IMG/VR virus record: IMGVR_UViG_3300025112_000105
Coordinates: 1-31,047 of that record
Strand: one strand, 5' to 3'
Source of the DNA: a virus
Length of the DNA: 31,047 bases
Shown here piece after piece: positions 7,598 through 14,386 of this stretch. Each line of letters begins with the position of its first letter. Within the stretch, counting starts at the first letter, position 1. Both the position numbers and the translations under genes were made by a program. Below the pieces are notes generated by a model, which did no database searches, was not told where the DNA came from, and worked only from the letters and a program-made list of their open reading frames with translations.

Positions 7598-8316
7598 CCG
7601 ACCTACTGCCCCCCAACCGCACGGCGCTGGAATCGCGCCTGGCCGCTTCGCACCCGCTCGCGCTGCCGGTACCGCTGCGCACGCTCTGGAACCCGGCCAC
7701 CTGCCCGGCGCACTGCCTGCCATTTTTGGCCTGGGCGTTCTCGGTCGACCAGTGGCACGAGTCCTGGCCGGAGAGCGTCAAGCGTCGCGTGATCGCCAAC
7801 AGCGCCGAGCTTCACCGCATCAAAGGCACCCGCCCAGCGGTCGAGCTCGCCATGGCATCCCTTGGGGTAGAAGTCGAGCTCACCGAGTGGTTCGAGGCCA
7901 CGCCCCACCTGCCACGGGGCACCTTCCGCGCCGTGCTCTACGTGAACGAAAACCTCACGCCCGAGGCCCCGGCGCTGCTCAGCGACACGCTCTACACCCA
8001 GCTACGCCAGGCCATCGACAATGCTAAGAACCAGCGCAGCCACTACACCTTCCAGGTGGGTGCCCGCTACGCGGCGGGCATGGGGGCCGCCAGTGCCATG
8101 AAAAGCGCCGCCGTTCGACGCGACACCGCCAACGCCATCACACCCCCGCTGAATGCCCAAAGCTCCCTCGGCGCGGCGGCCATGCAGCGTACGGCAGCGG
8201 TCTCCCGCTGGGCGGCCACTGCCACCCAATCCCCCACGTTATCCACCCCGCTTGCCGTGGCCTGCACCTTCCGCGCTACGGCGGTGGCCCGTTACCCCAT
8301 GGAGGCCCCCGCATGA
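7594..8316 (+). CDS. I: Tail protein, P2 gpI-like, with C-terminal extension
   Basis: 240 residues against 176 in P2. The first 160 or so match gpI, which joins the baseplate to the fibres: LLPPNRTALESRLAASH at the start, LPFLAWAFSVDQWHESWPE and IKGTRPAVELAMASLGVEVELTEWFE. The last 70 residues are Ala/Thr-rich (AGMGAASAMKSAAVRRDTAN, then repeats around AMQRTAAVSRWAATA) and not part of the usual domain. They may form the docking point for the unusual fibre module that follows. Confidence 0.9.
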   Translation: MTDLLPPNRTALESRLAASHPLALPVPLRTLWNPATCPAHCLPFLAWAFSVDQWHESWPESVKRRVIANSAELHRIKGTRPAVELAMASLGVEVELTEWFEATPHLPRGTFRAVLYVNENLTPEAPALLSDTLYTQLRQAIDNAKNQRSHYTFQVGARYAAGMGAASAMKSAAVRRDTANAITPPLNAQSSLGAAAMQRTAAVSRWAATATQSPTLSTPLAVACTFRATAVARYPMEAPA

Positions 8317-8840
8317 CGGCCCTTGTTCCCACGCTCACCCTCGCCGGGCTAAACGCCGTGTTCAATGCCCAAGGCGATGGCCTGCAAGCCCGCATCACCC
8401 ATATTGTGCTGGGCGACCAAGGCCGCACGCCCAGCCCTTCGCACACCTCACTCGGCAACCAGCGCCGCCGTATTCCCATTGCCGATGGCGAGAAAACCGG
8501 CGAGCGACAGCTCCACGTCACCGGCGTGGTGGATGGTGATGGCCCGGAGTTCTGGGTGCGGGAAGTGGGTTTTGAACTGGAAGACGGCACGCTGCTGGCC
8601 ATCTGGTCCAGCACGCAGCCGCTGGCGTACGTCTCCAATAACGTGCCGTTGCTGCTGGCGTTCGATTTACGCCTGGAGGCGCTACCGGCCAATGCCGTCA
8701 CGGTCGTCACCACCGGGGCCAACCTATCGCTGGCCGCCTGGGGCGAGCAGTACCTCGCCAACGCAGCGGCCATCGTCGACAACATGGCTCGCCAGGTGGA
8801 TCTCCTCTACCGCGTTCAAGCCCTAGAGAAACGCCCATGA
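8313..8840 (+). CDS. Tail-fibre N-terminal domain protein (tail-collar fibre type)
   Basis: 175 residues. The pattern LTLAGLNAVFNAQGDGLQARITHIVLGDQG, then EFWVREVGFELEDGTLLAIWS and LLLAFDLRLEALPANAVTV, matches the N-terminal domain of P2 gpH-type tail fibres, which binds the baseplate. Unlike P2 H, the protein ends after this domain plus a short helix (QYLANAAAIVDNMARQVDLLYRVQALEK) that could trimerise. The rest of a normal fibre appears to be spread over the following small genes. Confidence 0.8.
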   Translation: MTALVPTLTLAGLNAVFNAQGDGLQARITHIVLGDQGRTPSPSHTSLGNQRRRIPIADGEKTGERQLHVTGVVDGDGPEFWVREVGFELEDGTLLAIWSSTQPLAYVSNNVPLLLAFDLRLEALPANAVTVVTTGANLSLAAWGEQYLANAAAIVDNMARQVDLLYRVQALEKRP

Positions 8841-9196
8841 GCAGCCAAGCCCCCACGATCAGCCTGGTGGCCGGAACCACGTATCGCTTTAGCGCGACGT
8901 GGGCCAGCGACGACGCCCACGCCACGCCGATCGACCTAACCGGCTGCGAGGCGATGTTCGCGGTGGTCAGTTACCAGGGTGAGACGCTGCTCACCTGCGA
9001 GACGGGTAACGGCATCGATCTGGTGCCCGAAGACGGCGGCATCCACCTGCATATTCGCCCCGAGCAAACCGCTGGCCCCGTAGCCCAGCACTGGGCAGGT
9101 GCCCGCTATGAGCTGCGCATCACCTTCCCCAACGGCGATGTGTTCAGCCTGCTGCAAGGGCGCTTTCAGCTACAGCCGGGGGTGATCCATGGCTAA
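8837..9196 (+). CDS. Small baseplate/fibre protein of unknown fold
   Basis: 119 residues, starting in the previous stop. The content is beta-rich: YRFSATWASDDAHATPIDLTGCEAMFAVV, GGIHLHIRPEQT, ARYELRITFPNGDVFSLLQGRFQL. This resembles the immunoglobulin-like N-terminal domains of upper-baseplate proteins in other phages, but I cannot name a family with confidence. Membership in the fibre module follows from the tight overlaps on both sides. Confidence 0.6.
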   Translation: MSSQAPTISLVAGTTYRFSATWASDDAHATPIDLTGCEAMFAVVSYQGETLLTCETGNGIDLVPEDGGIHLHIRPEQTAGPVAQHWAGARYELRITFPNGDVFSLLQGRFQLQPGVIHG

Positions 9197-9443
9197 CGCC
9201 ACGCGCCTCACCGTCACCATGCCCGCCCGCAGCGTCACCGTGCGCTTGCCCGCATCGCCACGCTTTCAGGTAATTAGCCACGGCCTGCAGGGGCCGCCCG
9301 GCACGCTCTCGGCAGAGATCCTGCAGCAGGTCAGCGAGGCCCGCCACGCCACCCAACAGCTCGGCAGCCTGATGGCCGCGCTCACCCAAGAATTCACCTA
9401 CTACGGCGGCAGCATCACCGCCCAGGAAGAGGCCAAACAATGA
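9189..9443 (+). CDS. Small tail-fibre module protein with a GPPG turn
   Basis: 84 residues, overlapping its neighbour by eight bases. A short beta segment (ATRLTVTMPARSVTVRL) is followed by LQGPPGTLSAEIL and then a helix likely to form a coiled coil (EILQQVSEARHATQQLGSLMAALTQE). GPPG next to a coiled coil is common in phage fibre shafts and trimerisation segments. No enzymatic function is suggested. It is probably a linker in a multi-protein fibre. Confidence 0.55.
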   Translation: MANATRLTVTMPARSVTVRLPASPRFQVISHGLQGPPGTLSAEILQQVSEARHATQQLGSLMAALTQEFTYYGGSITAQEEAKQ

Positions 9444-9805
9444 GCTTTGATGAGAATTTAACCGCACTACGCCAGGCCGTCACTCACACCCTTGGGGTGA
9501 TCGACGGCAAGCTGCGCAATAAAGCCAATAAAGCCGACGTGATGACGCCGGAACAGGTCGAGCAGCGCATTCAAACGCTGATCGGGGCCGCGCCCGCAAC
9601 CCTCGACACCCTGGCCGAAATCGCCGAGGCGCTGGGCAACAACCCCAACTTCGCCGCCACCATCACCGAGCAGCTCGGCACCAAGGCCACCAAAACCCAA
9701 CACACCGCGCTGGAAGCCGACCTCAGCGAGGCCCTCACCGCGCTCACCGACGCCTTCACCCAAGGCGCGGCCAACATCCAAAACGCCACCCAGGAGACAC
9801 CATGA
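9440..9805 (+). CDS. Tail-fibre shaft repeat protein
   Basis: 121 residues. The stretch PATLDTLAEIAEALGNNPNFAATITEQL followed by GTKATKTQH is the well-known shaft repeat found in many phage tail fibres. The rest is helical and Ala-rich. Here it stands as a separate polypeptide rather than as part of one long fibre. It is coupled to both neighbours by ATGA overlaps. It probably forms a trimeric connector between the baseplate-binding protein and the tip. Confidence 0.7.
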   Translation: MSFDENLTALRQAVTHTLGVIDGKLRNKANKADVMTPEQVEQRIQTLIGAAPATLDTLAEIAEALGNNPNFAATITEQLGTKATKTQHTALEADLSEALTALTDAFTQGAANIQNATQETP

Positions 9806-10626
9806 GCTTAGAAAACCAAGTCGCCGCGCTCGTCAGTGCCGCTAGCAACCTCACCAGCCAGGTGGCTGGGAAGATGGCTCAAATTGACCAGAAAGTGAAT
9901 CAGGCAACCGCCAGCGTACCAGGCACGATTCGCGACTTATCCGGTAAGCGTTATCACATCGACAATGAAGTGGGTGACGATAGCAACGACGGCTCAGCAG
10001 GTAGCCCATTACGCTCAGCCGAAGAGGCGGCAAAGCGCGCCATACCAGGCGCTTATGTCGAGCTCTATTTCAAAGGTGGTCAGGACCATATTGTCCGATT
10101 CAGACAGCGGTGCGGAGTAAGAGTCGCCGGGTGGGATATCGACACCAAAGGAAAGCCACGCCTCCACCCGGATGGGTCCGATTTCAACAACGACACGACC
10201 CAAAAAATTCTGCAGGGCTTTGTCGATGTCGGCCCCTATATCACGTTTGGTGGGGTCGAGTTGCATTGTGATGATGCCGGTTATAACCCCAATGGCTCTC
10301 AATCGGTCAACACGTTCTACTCCGCCATGGTGTTTGGTGACGTCGCCATCAAAATCTTCATGAATAACGTAGACATTCGGCTGGATCACGTATCACTGAC
10401 CTCCAACTGGGCAGGATACAGCCAGCGAGACTTGAGCATGAACAACACCAGCATCCAGCGTGCAGGAGCCTCCGGTGCACGACTGCTGCGTGATCGAAGC
10501 GGCTCTACCTCGACACTCCGGCTGGCCTGTAACTCGGTCACGTTGCTGAATGGGATCACATGGCCTGACCTTATCCCTATCTATAACAACGGTTCCAACG
10601 TCTTATCCAACATTGCTATCCAATAA
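9802..10626 (+). CDS. Probable tail-fibre tip/receptor-binding protein, beta-helix type
   Basis: 274 residues. The first 45 are a coiled-coil-like helix (ENQVAALVSAASNLTSQVAGKMAQIDQKV). Then YHIDNEVGDDSNDGSAGSPL resembles the entry to right-handed beta-helix domains of surface-binding or polysaccharide-degrading phage proteins, followed by short strand repeats (GYITFGG-like, VDIRLDHVSLTS, LSMNNTSIQRAG). Base composition becomes less GC-rich after about 9890 than in the genes before it, as expected for a swapped host-range domain. No catalytic residues could be assigned. Confidence 0.6.
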   Translation: MSLENQVAALVSAASNLTSQVAGKMAQIDQKVNQATASVPGTIRDLSGKRYHIDNEVGDDSNDGSAGSPLRSAEEAAKRAIPGAYVELYFKGGQDHIVRFRQRCGVRVAGWDIDTKGKPRLHPDGSDFNNDTTQKILQGFVDVGPYITFGGVELHCDDAGYNPNGSQSVNTFYSAMVFGDVAIKIFMNNVDIRLDHVSLTSNWAGYSQRDLSMNNTSIQRAGASGARLLRDRSGSTSTLRLACNSVTLLNGITWPDLIPIYNNGSNVLSNIAIQ

Positions 10627-10635
10627 GGAGTACCC

Positions 10636-11109
10636 ATGCTCATTGATAAAGTCGTTCTGGAAAACGAGACGATTTATGGCGTGGATACCGACGCCACATC
10701 GATTCCAATGAATCGTCTGATCTCCGCTGCGCAATTGCAGCTTTATAACCTGATCGACACCGCCGCCGGTAACGCCCGCGCCGCGTTCGTCAGCCCGGGC
10801 AGCTATATCGATCAGGAGTACCTGCTCGCTAAACAGGAGGCGCAGGCCTGGCTAGACAACGGCAAAGACGCCAACGCCATCCCCTCCAGCGTCAGCGACC
10901 ACATGGCCATGTTTGAGGTAGGCGCCGAAGCCGCCGCCACCGAGATCGTCGCCACCGCCGAGGCGTGGGAAACCGCATTGCGCGAAATTCGACAGCTACG
11001 GCTCGGCGGCAAAGCGGCGGTGCGTAAGGCGGAAACGATTGAAGCGGCAGAGGCAGCTGCTGAGGAAGCGATTGAGCAGTTGAATCGGTATCGGCCGCCG
11101 GAGGGCTAA
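10636..11109 (+). CDS. Putative tail-fibre assembly/accessory protein
   Basis: 157 residues, with AAGGAG before ATG 10636. It is rich in helix. The middle (ARAAFVSPGSYIDQEYLLAKQEAQAWLDNG) and DHMAMFEVGAEAAATEIVATAEAWETALREIR recall small proteins that follow fibre genes in P2-like phages and act as assembly chaperones, the role of P2 gpG. The family is not certain. Last gene of the V operon, with a strong terminator 23 bases downstream. Confidence 0.55.
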   Translation: MLIDKVVLENETIYGVDTDATSIPMNRLISAAQLQLYNLIDTAAGNARAAFVSPGSYIDQEYLLAKQEAQAWLDNGKDANAIPSSVSDHMAMFEVGAEAAATEIVATAEAWETALREIRQLRLGGKAAVRKAETIEAAEAAAEEAIEQLNRYRPPEG

Positions 11110-11132
11110 ATAATCACGCTGACTGAAAGAGT

Positions 11133-11156
11133 AAGCCCGCCAATTGGCGGGCTTTT
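11133..11156 (+). terminator. Rho-independent terminator of the V operon
   Basis: Nine-base perfect stem AAGCCCGCC/GGCGGGCTT with loop AATT, followed by a short T run. It comes right after the last fibre gene. The identical nine-base stem recurs at 11556-11577. Confidence 0.9.
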
Positions 11157-11218
11157 AGGTATTAGGTAGAAGCACAAAGTAAAGTTATCCACAGGCGTAA
11201 AAGACACGCGGTGTTACA

Positions 11219-11247
11219 TTGCAAATAAAATTAATAGGACATAACAT
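11219..11247 (+). promoter_or_regulatory. Sigma70-type promoter of a small cassette between the fibre and sheath genes
   Basis: TTGCAA at 11219-11224, a spacer of exactly 17 bases, and TAACAT at 11242-11247. Each hexamer matches four of six consensus positions in an AT-rich setting. It would start a transcript near 11254 that ends at the terminator at 11556-11580, about 325 bases. It is independent of the late promoters and so could be active in the lysogen. Confidence 0.55.
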
Positions 11248-11448
11248 TTGTCTTGGCTAAAGAGATGTAAGCCAAAAAAAAGAGAAGCCCCATGTCCTGG
11301 CAGACTAAGGCTTCTCATTCATGGACCCGGGGCTAGGCTCGGGCACATTCGACAGGTTCAAAATATATCAAAATTGATGCCTTCTTCAACTGTCAGTTGA
11401 AGATTATGCCTAGCCTCATTACCTTCGCTAACGCGAAAGGAGAATGAA

Positions 11449-11547
11449 ATGAGGTATTTAGATGCTAGTTTGGTGTTTTTGGAAGTGTTCACGAAAGCCA
11501 TAGAATTAGCACTTTTACTCTGGCCATTTTGGTCGCCATTCGGATAA
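11449..11547 (+). CDS. Small hydrophobic peptide, 32 residues, unknown
   Basis: ATG 11449 is preceded by AAGGAG with a six-base spacer. The peptide opens MRYLDASLVFLEVF, continues through KAIELALLLWPFW and ends SPFG. A hydrophobic helix of about 20 residues suggests membrane insertion. The ribosome site lies in a possible hairpin (CCTTCGC-TAAC-GCGAAAGG, one bulge, 11422-11440), and an eight-base-pair hairpin with loop TGTCA sits upstream at 11383-11403. This layout resembles type I toxin mRNAs. An antisense RNA was not identified and expression is unproven. Its own promoter and terminator flank it. Confidence 0.4.
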   Translation: MRYLDASLVFLEVFTKAIELALLLWPFWSPFG

Positions 11548-11555
11548 CCGAATCC

Positions 11556-11580
11556 AAGCCCGCCACCCGGCGGGCTTTTT
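11556..11580 (+). terminator. Rho-independent terminator of the small cassette
   Basis: AAGCCCGCC/GGCGGGCTT stem with loop ACCC and a run of T. The stem is base-for-base the same as the one at 11133-11156; only the loop differs. It lies just before the FI late promoter. Confidence 0.9.
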
Positions 11581-11602
11581 CTTGCCCAGCCTCTACGAGA
11601 AT

Positions 11603-11649
11603 CTGTCCCCCACTCCCCGCACAACGCCCGCCGCTACCCTCCCACGCGC
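11603..11649 (+). promoter_or_regulatory. Late promoter of the FI (sheath) operon with Ogr-type dyad
   Basis: TGT-N14-ACA at 11604-11623, then ACAACGCC, 15 bases and ACGCGC at 11644-11649, aligned exactly with the sites before O and V. The bases GCCGCTACCC after the dyad are nearly the same as before V. FI begins about 108 bases after the dyad centre, leaving room for a leader with its own ribosome site. Confidence 0.75.
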
Positions 11650-11721
11650 AAGCACCACACCATGGGCTTCACTCAGCCAGTACCCCATGACCCCGCTTGA
11701 ACCTGCGCAGGAGACAAGCTC

Positions 11722-13230
11722 ATGACCGACCGTTTTCACGGCGTCCGCGTGACCGAGATCAACGAAGGCACGCGCCCTATCAAAACCGTATCCACCGCCG
11801 TCATCGGGCTGGTGGCCACCGCGCCCAACGCCAGCCCCGGCGTGGCCGCCAGTGTCGTGATCAATGGCCTTGCGGCTAACGGCAACCTCACCTACACCGC
11901 CGCCAATGTCGGCGTGAATGGCGATACCATCCGCATCACCCACCTGCACCCCGGCGAGCCCTCCACCGCCATCAACGTCGCCGTGGCAGATAAACACGTC
12001 ACGATCACGCTCGCCACCGATGCCGAAGGGGAGATCCTCAGCACCGCCGACGAGGTGGCCACCGCCATTTCAGCGGATAGCGCCGCCTCGGCCCTGGTCA
12101 GCGTAGCCATCAACGGCGATGGGCTGGGCATCCCGGCCACCGCCCAAGCAGTCCGCCTAACCGGCGGCGTGAATGAGCCGTTCCCACTGAACGAACCGGT
12201 GCTGCTGAACAACCTGTACACCGCCATCGCCAACGCCGGTAAAGGCGGCACGCTGCGCCGCGCGCTGACGGCCATCGTGGAAGAAACAAAAGCCGTGGTG
12301 GTCGTGGTGCGCGTCGAAAAAGGTGACACCGAACAAGCCACCGCCGCCAACGTGATCGGCGGGGTCGATCAAGCCACTGGCAAGAAAACCGGCATTCAAG
12401 CCTTCACCGCCGCCGAGACCAAATTCGGCGTAAAACCGCGCATTTTCGGCGCGCCGGATCTCGATACCCAAGCCGTGACCGCCGCCCTCGCAGGCATCGC
12501 CCAGCAGCTACGCGGCTTTGTGTACGCCTACGCCCACGGCTGCCAAACCAAAGAAGAAGCGCGCATGTACCGCGAGAACTTTGGCCAGCGCGAAGTGATG
12601 ATCATCTGGCCCAACTGGCAAGCGTTCGATGTCGACGCAGAAGAAACCCTGCCCTTGCCTGCCGTCGCCAAGGCACTTGGCCACCGCGCCAAACTGGATA
12701 ACCAGATCGGCTGGCACAAGACGCTTTCCAACATGCCCGTGAACGGCGTCACTGGCATTAGCAAAGACGTTTCCTGGGATCTGCAAAACCCCGCCACCGA
12801 TGCGGGCTACCTGAACGACGCCGACGTCACCACGCTGATCCGCAAAGAAGGCTTCCGCTTCTGGGGCTCCCGCACCTGCTCGGCAGATCCCCTCTTTGCG
12901 TTCGAGTCCTACACCCGAACCGCGCAAGTGCTCGCCGACACTATCGCCGAAGCCCATTTCTGGGCGGTCGATAAGCCGATGCACCCGAGTTTGGTGCGCG
13001 ACATCATCGAAGGAGTCAACGCCAAGTTCCGCGAACTCACCCGCAGCGGCTACATCCTCGGCGGCTCCGCCTGGTTCGATGAAGAGCTGAACAGCCCCGA
13101 GGTGTTGAAGTCCGGCAAGCTCTACATCGACTACGACTACACCCCGGTACCTCCCCTGGAAGACCTCACCTTCCAGCAGCGCATCACCGACCGTTACCTG
13201 GTCGACTTCGCCGCCCGCATCAGCGAATAA
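11722..13230 (+). CDS. FI: Tail sheath protein, P2 gpFI-like, with inserted domain
   Basis: 502 residues, against 396 in P2. It is the contractile sheath subunit. P2-like sequence is obvious at the start ([27 protein letters not shown]), in the middle ([26 protein letters not shown]) and at the end ([16 protein letters not shown]). Between about residues 38 and 151 an extra domain appears, beta-rich and repetitive ([46 protein letters not shown]), after which the P2 alignment resumes at [15 protein letters not shown] precedes ATG 11722. Confidence 0.95.
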   Translation: MTDRFHGVRVTEINEGTRPIKTVSTAVIGLVATAPNASPGVAASVVINGLAANGNLTYTAANVGVNGDTIRITHLHPGEPSTAINVAVADKHVTITLATDAEGEILSTADEVATAISADSAASALVSVAINGDGLGIPATAQAVRLTGGVNEPFPLNEPVLLNNLYTAIANAGKGGTLRRALTAIVEETKAVVVVVRVEKGDTEQATAANVIGGVDQATGKKTGIQAFTAAETKFGVKPRIFGAPDLDTQAVTAALAGIAQQLRGFVYAYAHGCQTKEEARMYRENFGQREVMIIWPNWQAFDVDAEETLPLPAVAKALGHRAKLDNQIGWHKTLSNMPVNGVTGISKDVSWDLQNPATDAGYLNDADVTTLIRKEGFRFWGSRTCSADPLFAFESYTRTAQVLADTIAEAHFWAVDKPMHPSLVRDIIEGVNAKFRELTRSGYILGGSAWFDEELNSPEVLKSGKLYIDYDYTPVPPLEDLTFQQRITDRYLVDFAARISE

Positions 13231-13268
13231 ACCGCCGCCCGCGATAGGCCATAACAGGAGCCATCAGC

Positions 13269-13778
13269 ATGCTTCCCAATATCCTCAAAGACTTTAACTT
13301 GTTCGGCGACGGCAACAACTGGCAGGGCATGGTACCCGAGCTAACGCTGCCCGAACTCGCCCGCCGCATGGTCGAGTACGAAGGCGGCGGCATGGACGGC
13401 CCCATCGAAGTCGACCACGGCAATGAGCTGCAAATCTTCGAATGGACCCTCGGCGGCATGACCGTCAACGGCCTGTTCGATACCTACGGCAGCCCAGTGC
13501 ACGACGCTGCCCTGCTTCGCATGACCGGCTCTTACGAATCCGACGAAGACGGCAGCATCATCCCCGTCGAGATCGTCATGCGCGGCCGTCACAAAACCAT
13601 CAACCTCGGCGATGCCAGCAAAGGCGACAACAACCAAATCAGCGTCACCACCACGCTGAGCTACTTCAAGCTCACGGTAGACGGCGAAGACGTGATCGAG
13701 CGCGACGTGCCCGGCTACGTGTTCAACGTGCGCGGCGAAGATCGCCTCGCCCAGCGCCGCCGCGCCCTCGGCCTATGA
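13269..13778 (+). CDS. FII: Tail tube protein, P2 gpFII-like
   Basis: 169 residues, compared with 172 in P2. It forms the inner tail tube. Recognisable stretches are LPNILKDFNLFGDGNNWQG, LTLPELARRMVEYEGGGMDGPIEVD and VEIVMRGRHKTINLGDASKGDNN, all strongly conserved in the family. ACAGGAGCC lies upstream of ATG 13269. It follows FI by 38 bases in the same late operon. Confidence 0.96.
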   Translation: MLPNILKDFNLFGDGNNWQGMVPELTLPELARRMVEYEGGGMDGPIEVDHGNELQIFEWTLGGMTVNGLFDTYGSPVHDAALLRMTGSYESDEDGSIIPVEIVMRGRHKTINLGDASKGDNNQISVTTTLSYFKLTVDGEDVIERDVPGYVFNVRGEDRLAQRRRALGL

Positions 13779-13844
13779 CCCAACCCAATCCCAACCACCA
13801 CGGCCGCCCCGGCGGCCAACCCCAACCCATAGGAACGCACCACC

Positions 13845-14195
13845 ATGACCGACAACACCGAAGCCCAAGCCGTAGAAGCCACCGAAGCTAAGCCCGCCAC
13901 CGCCCCCGGCGTCCCCACCGAAGTGGTCGAGCTGGAAACCCCGCTGCAGCGTGGCAAAACGCTGGTGAAAGAGATCACCGTGCGCAAGCCCATGAGCGGC
14001 GGTATGCGCGGCGTCTCCCTGGTCGACATCATGAACCTGGACGTGGCCGCCCTCACCAAAGTCATGCCCCGCATCACCACGCCCGCACTCACCGAAGCCG
14101 AGCTGAAAACCATGGACATCGTCGACCTAGTGCAACTCGGCACGGCGCTGAACGGTTTTTTAACCCCAAAGAAGTTCAAGGACATCGAAGCCTAA
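13845..14195 (+). CDS. E: Tail assembly chaperone, P2 gpE-like (unshifted product)
   Basis: 116 residues; P2 gpE is 91. The extra length is mainly an Ala/Thr-rich N-terminus (TEAQAVEATEAKPATAPG). The core ETPLQRGKTLVKEITVRKPMSGGMRGVSLVDI is typical. Like the lambda G/G-T pair, E and its frameshift form chaperone the tape measure protein during tail assembly. The slippery site is 11 codons before the stop. The gene ends GFLTPKKFKDIEA. Confidence 0.92.
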   Translation: MTDNTEAQAVEATEAKPATAPGVPTEVVELETPLQRGKTLVKEITVRKPMSGGMRGVSLVDIMNLDVAALTKVMPRITTPALTEAELKTMDIVDLVQLGTALNGFLTPKKFKDIEA

Positions 14196-14365
14196 CGCTG
14201 CCCGAATTCGTCGAAGACGCCATGGCGGATCTCGCCATGGTGTTCCACTGGGAACCCAGCGCGATGGACGGCATGGAACTCGACGAACTCATGGAATGGC
14301 GCGAACGCGCCCGCAAACGCCACGAAGGCGCCAAGCCCAAAGGTGGCAAGCAAGGCAAAAAGTAA
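13845..14365 (+). CDS. E': E-E' tail assembly chaperone made by -1 frameshift at T TTT TTA
   Basis: In frame 0 the bases 14154-14162 read GGT TTT TTA, a canonical X XXY YYZ heptamer (14156-14162). A -1 slip here continues from AAC at 14162 for 67 residues to TAA at 14363-14365. The shifted part contains LPEFVEDAMADLAMVFHW and then LDELMEWRERARKRH, the signature of P2 gpE'. It ends in a Lys/Gly tail. Total product about 173 residues. P2 uses the same mechanism and a similar run of T, so this is a conserved feature rather than a sequencing error. Confidence 0.88.
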
Positions 14366-14386
14366 GGCAGCAAATAGGGAAAACCG

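Noticed and set aside
11185-11193. Perfect DnaA box TTATCCACA upstream of the cassette promoter
   Set aside because: A single nine-base match with no second box, AT-rich unwinding repeats or replication gene nearby. Chance is the simpler explanation.
11358-11624. Minus-strand frame of 88 codons across the G-FI cassette
   Set aside because: It runs through the terminator and into the FI late promoter dyad, and its start has no good ribosome site. The product is low-complexity.
14196-14365. Apparent intergenic gap or frameshift error after E
   Set aside because: It is the E' part of the programmed -1 frameshift product, with a slippery heptamer in the correct frame.
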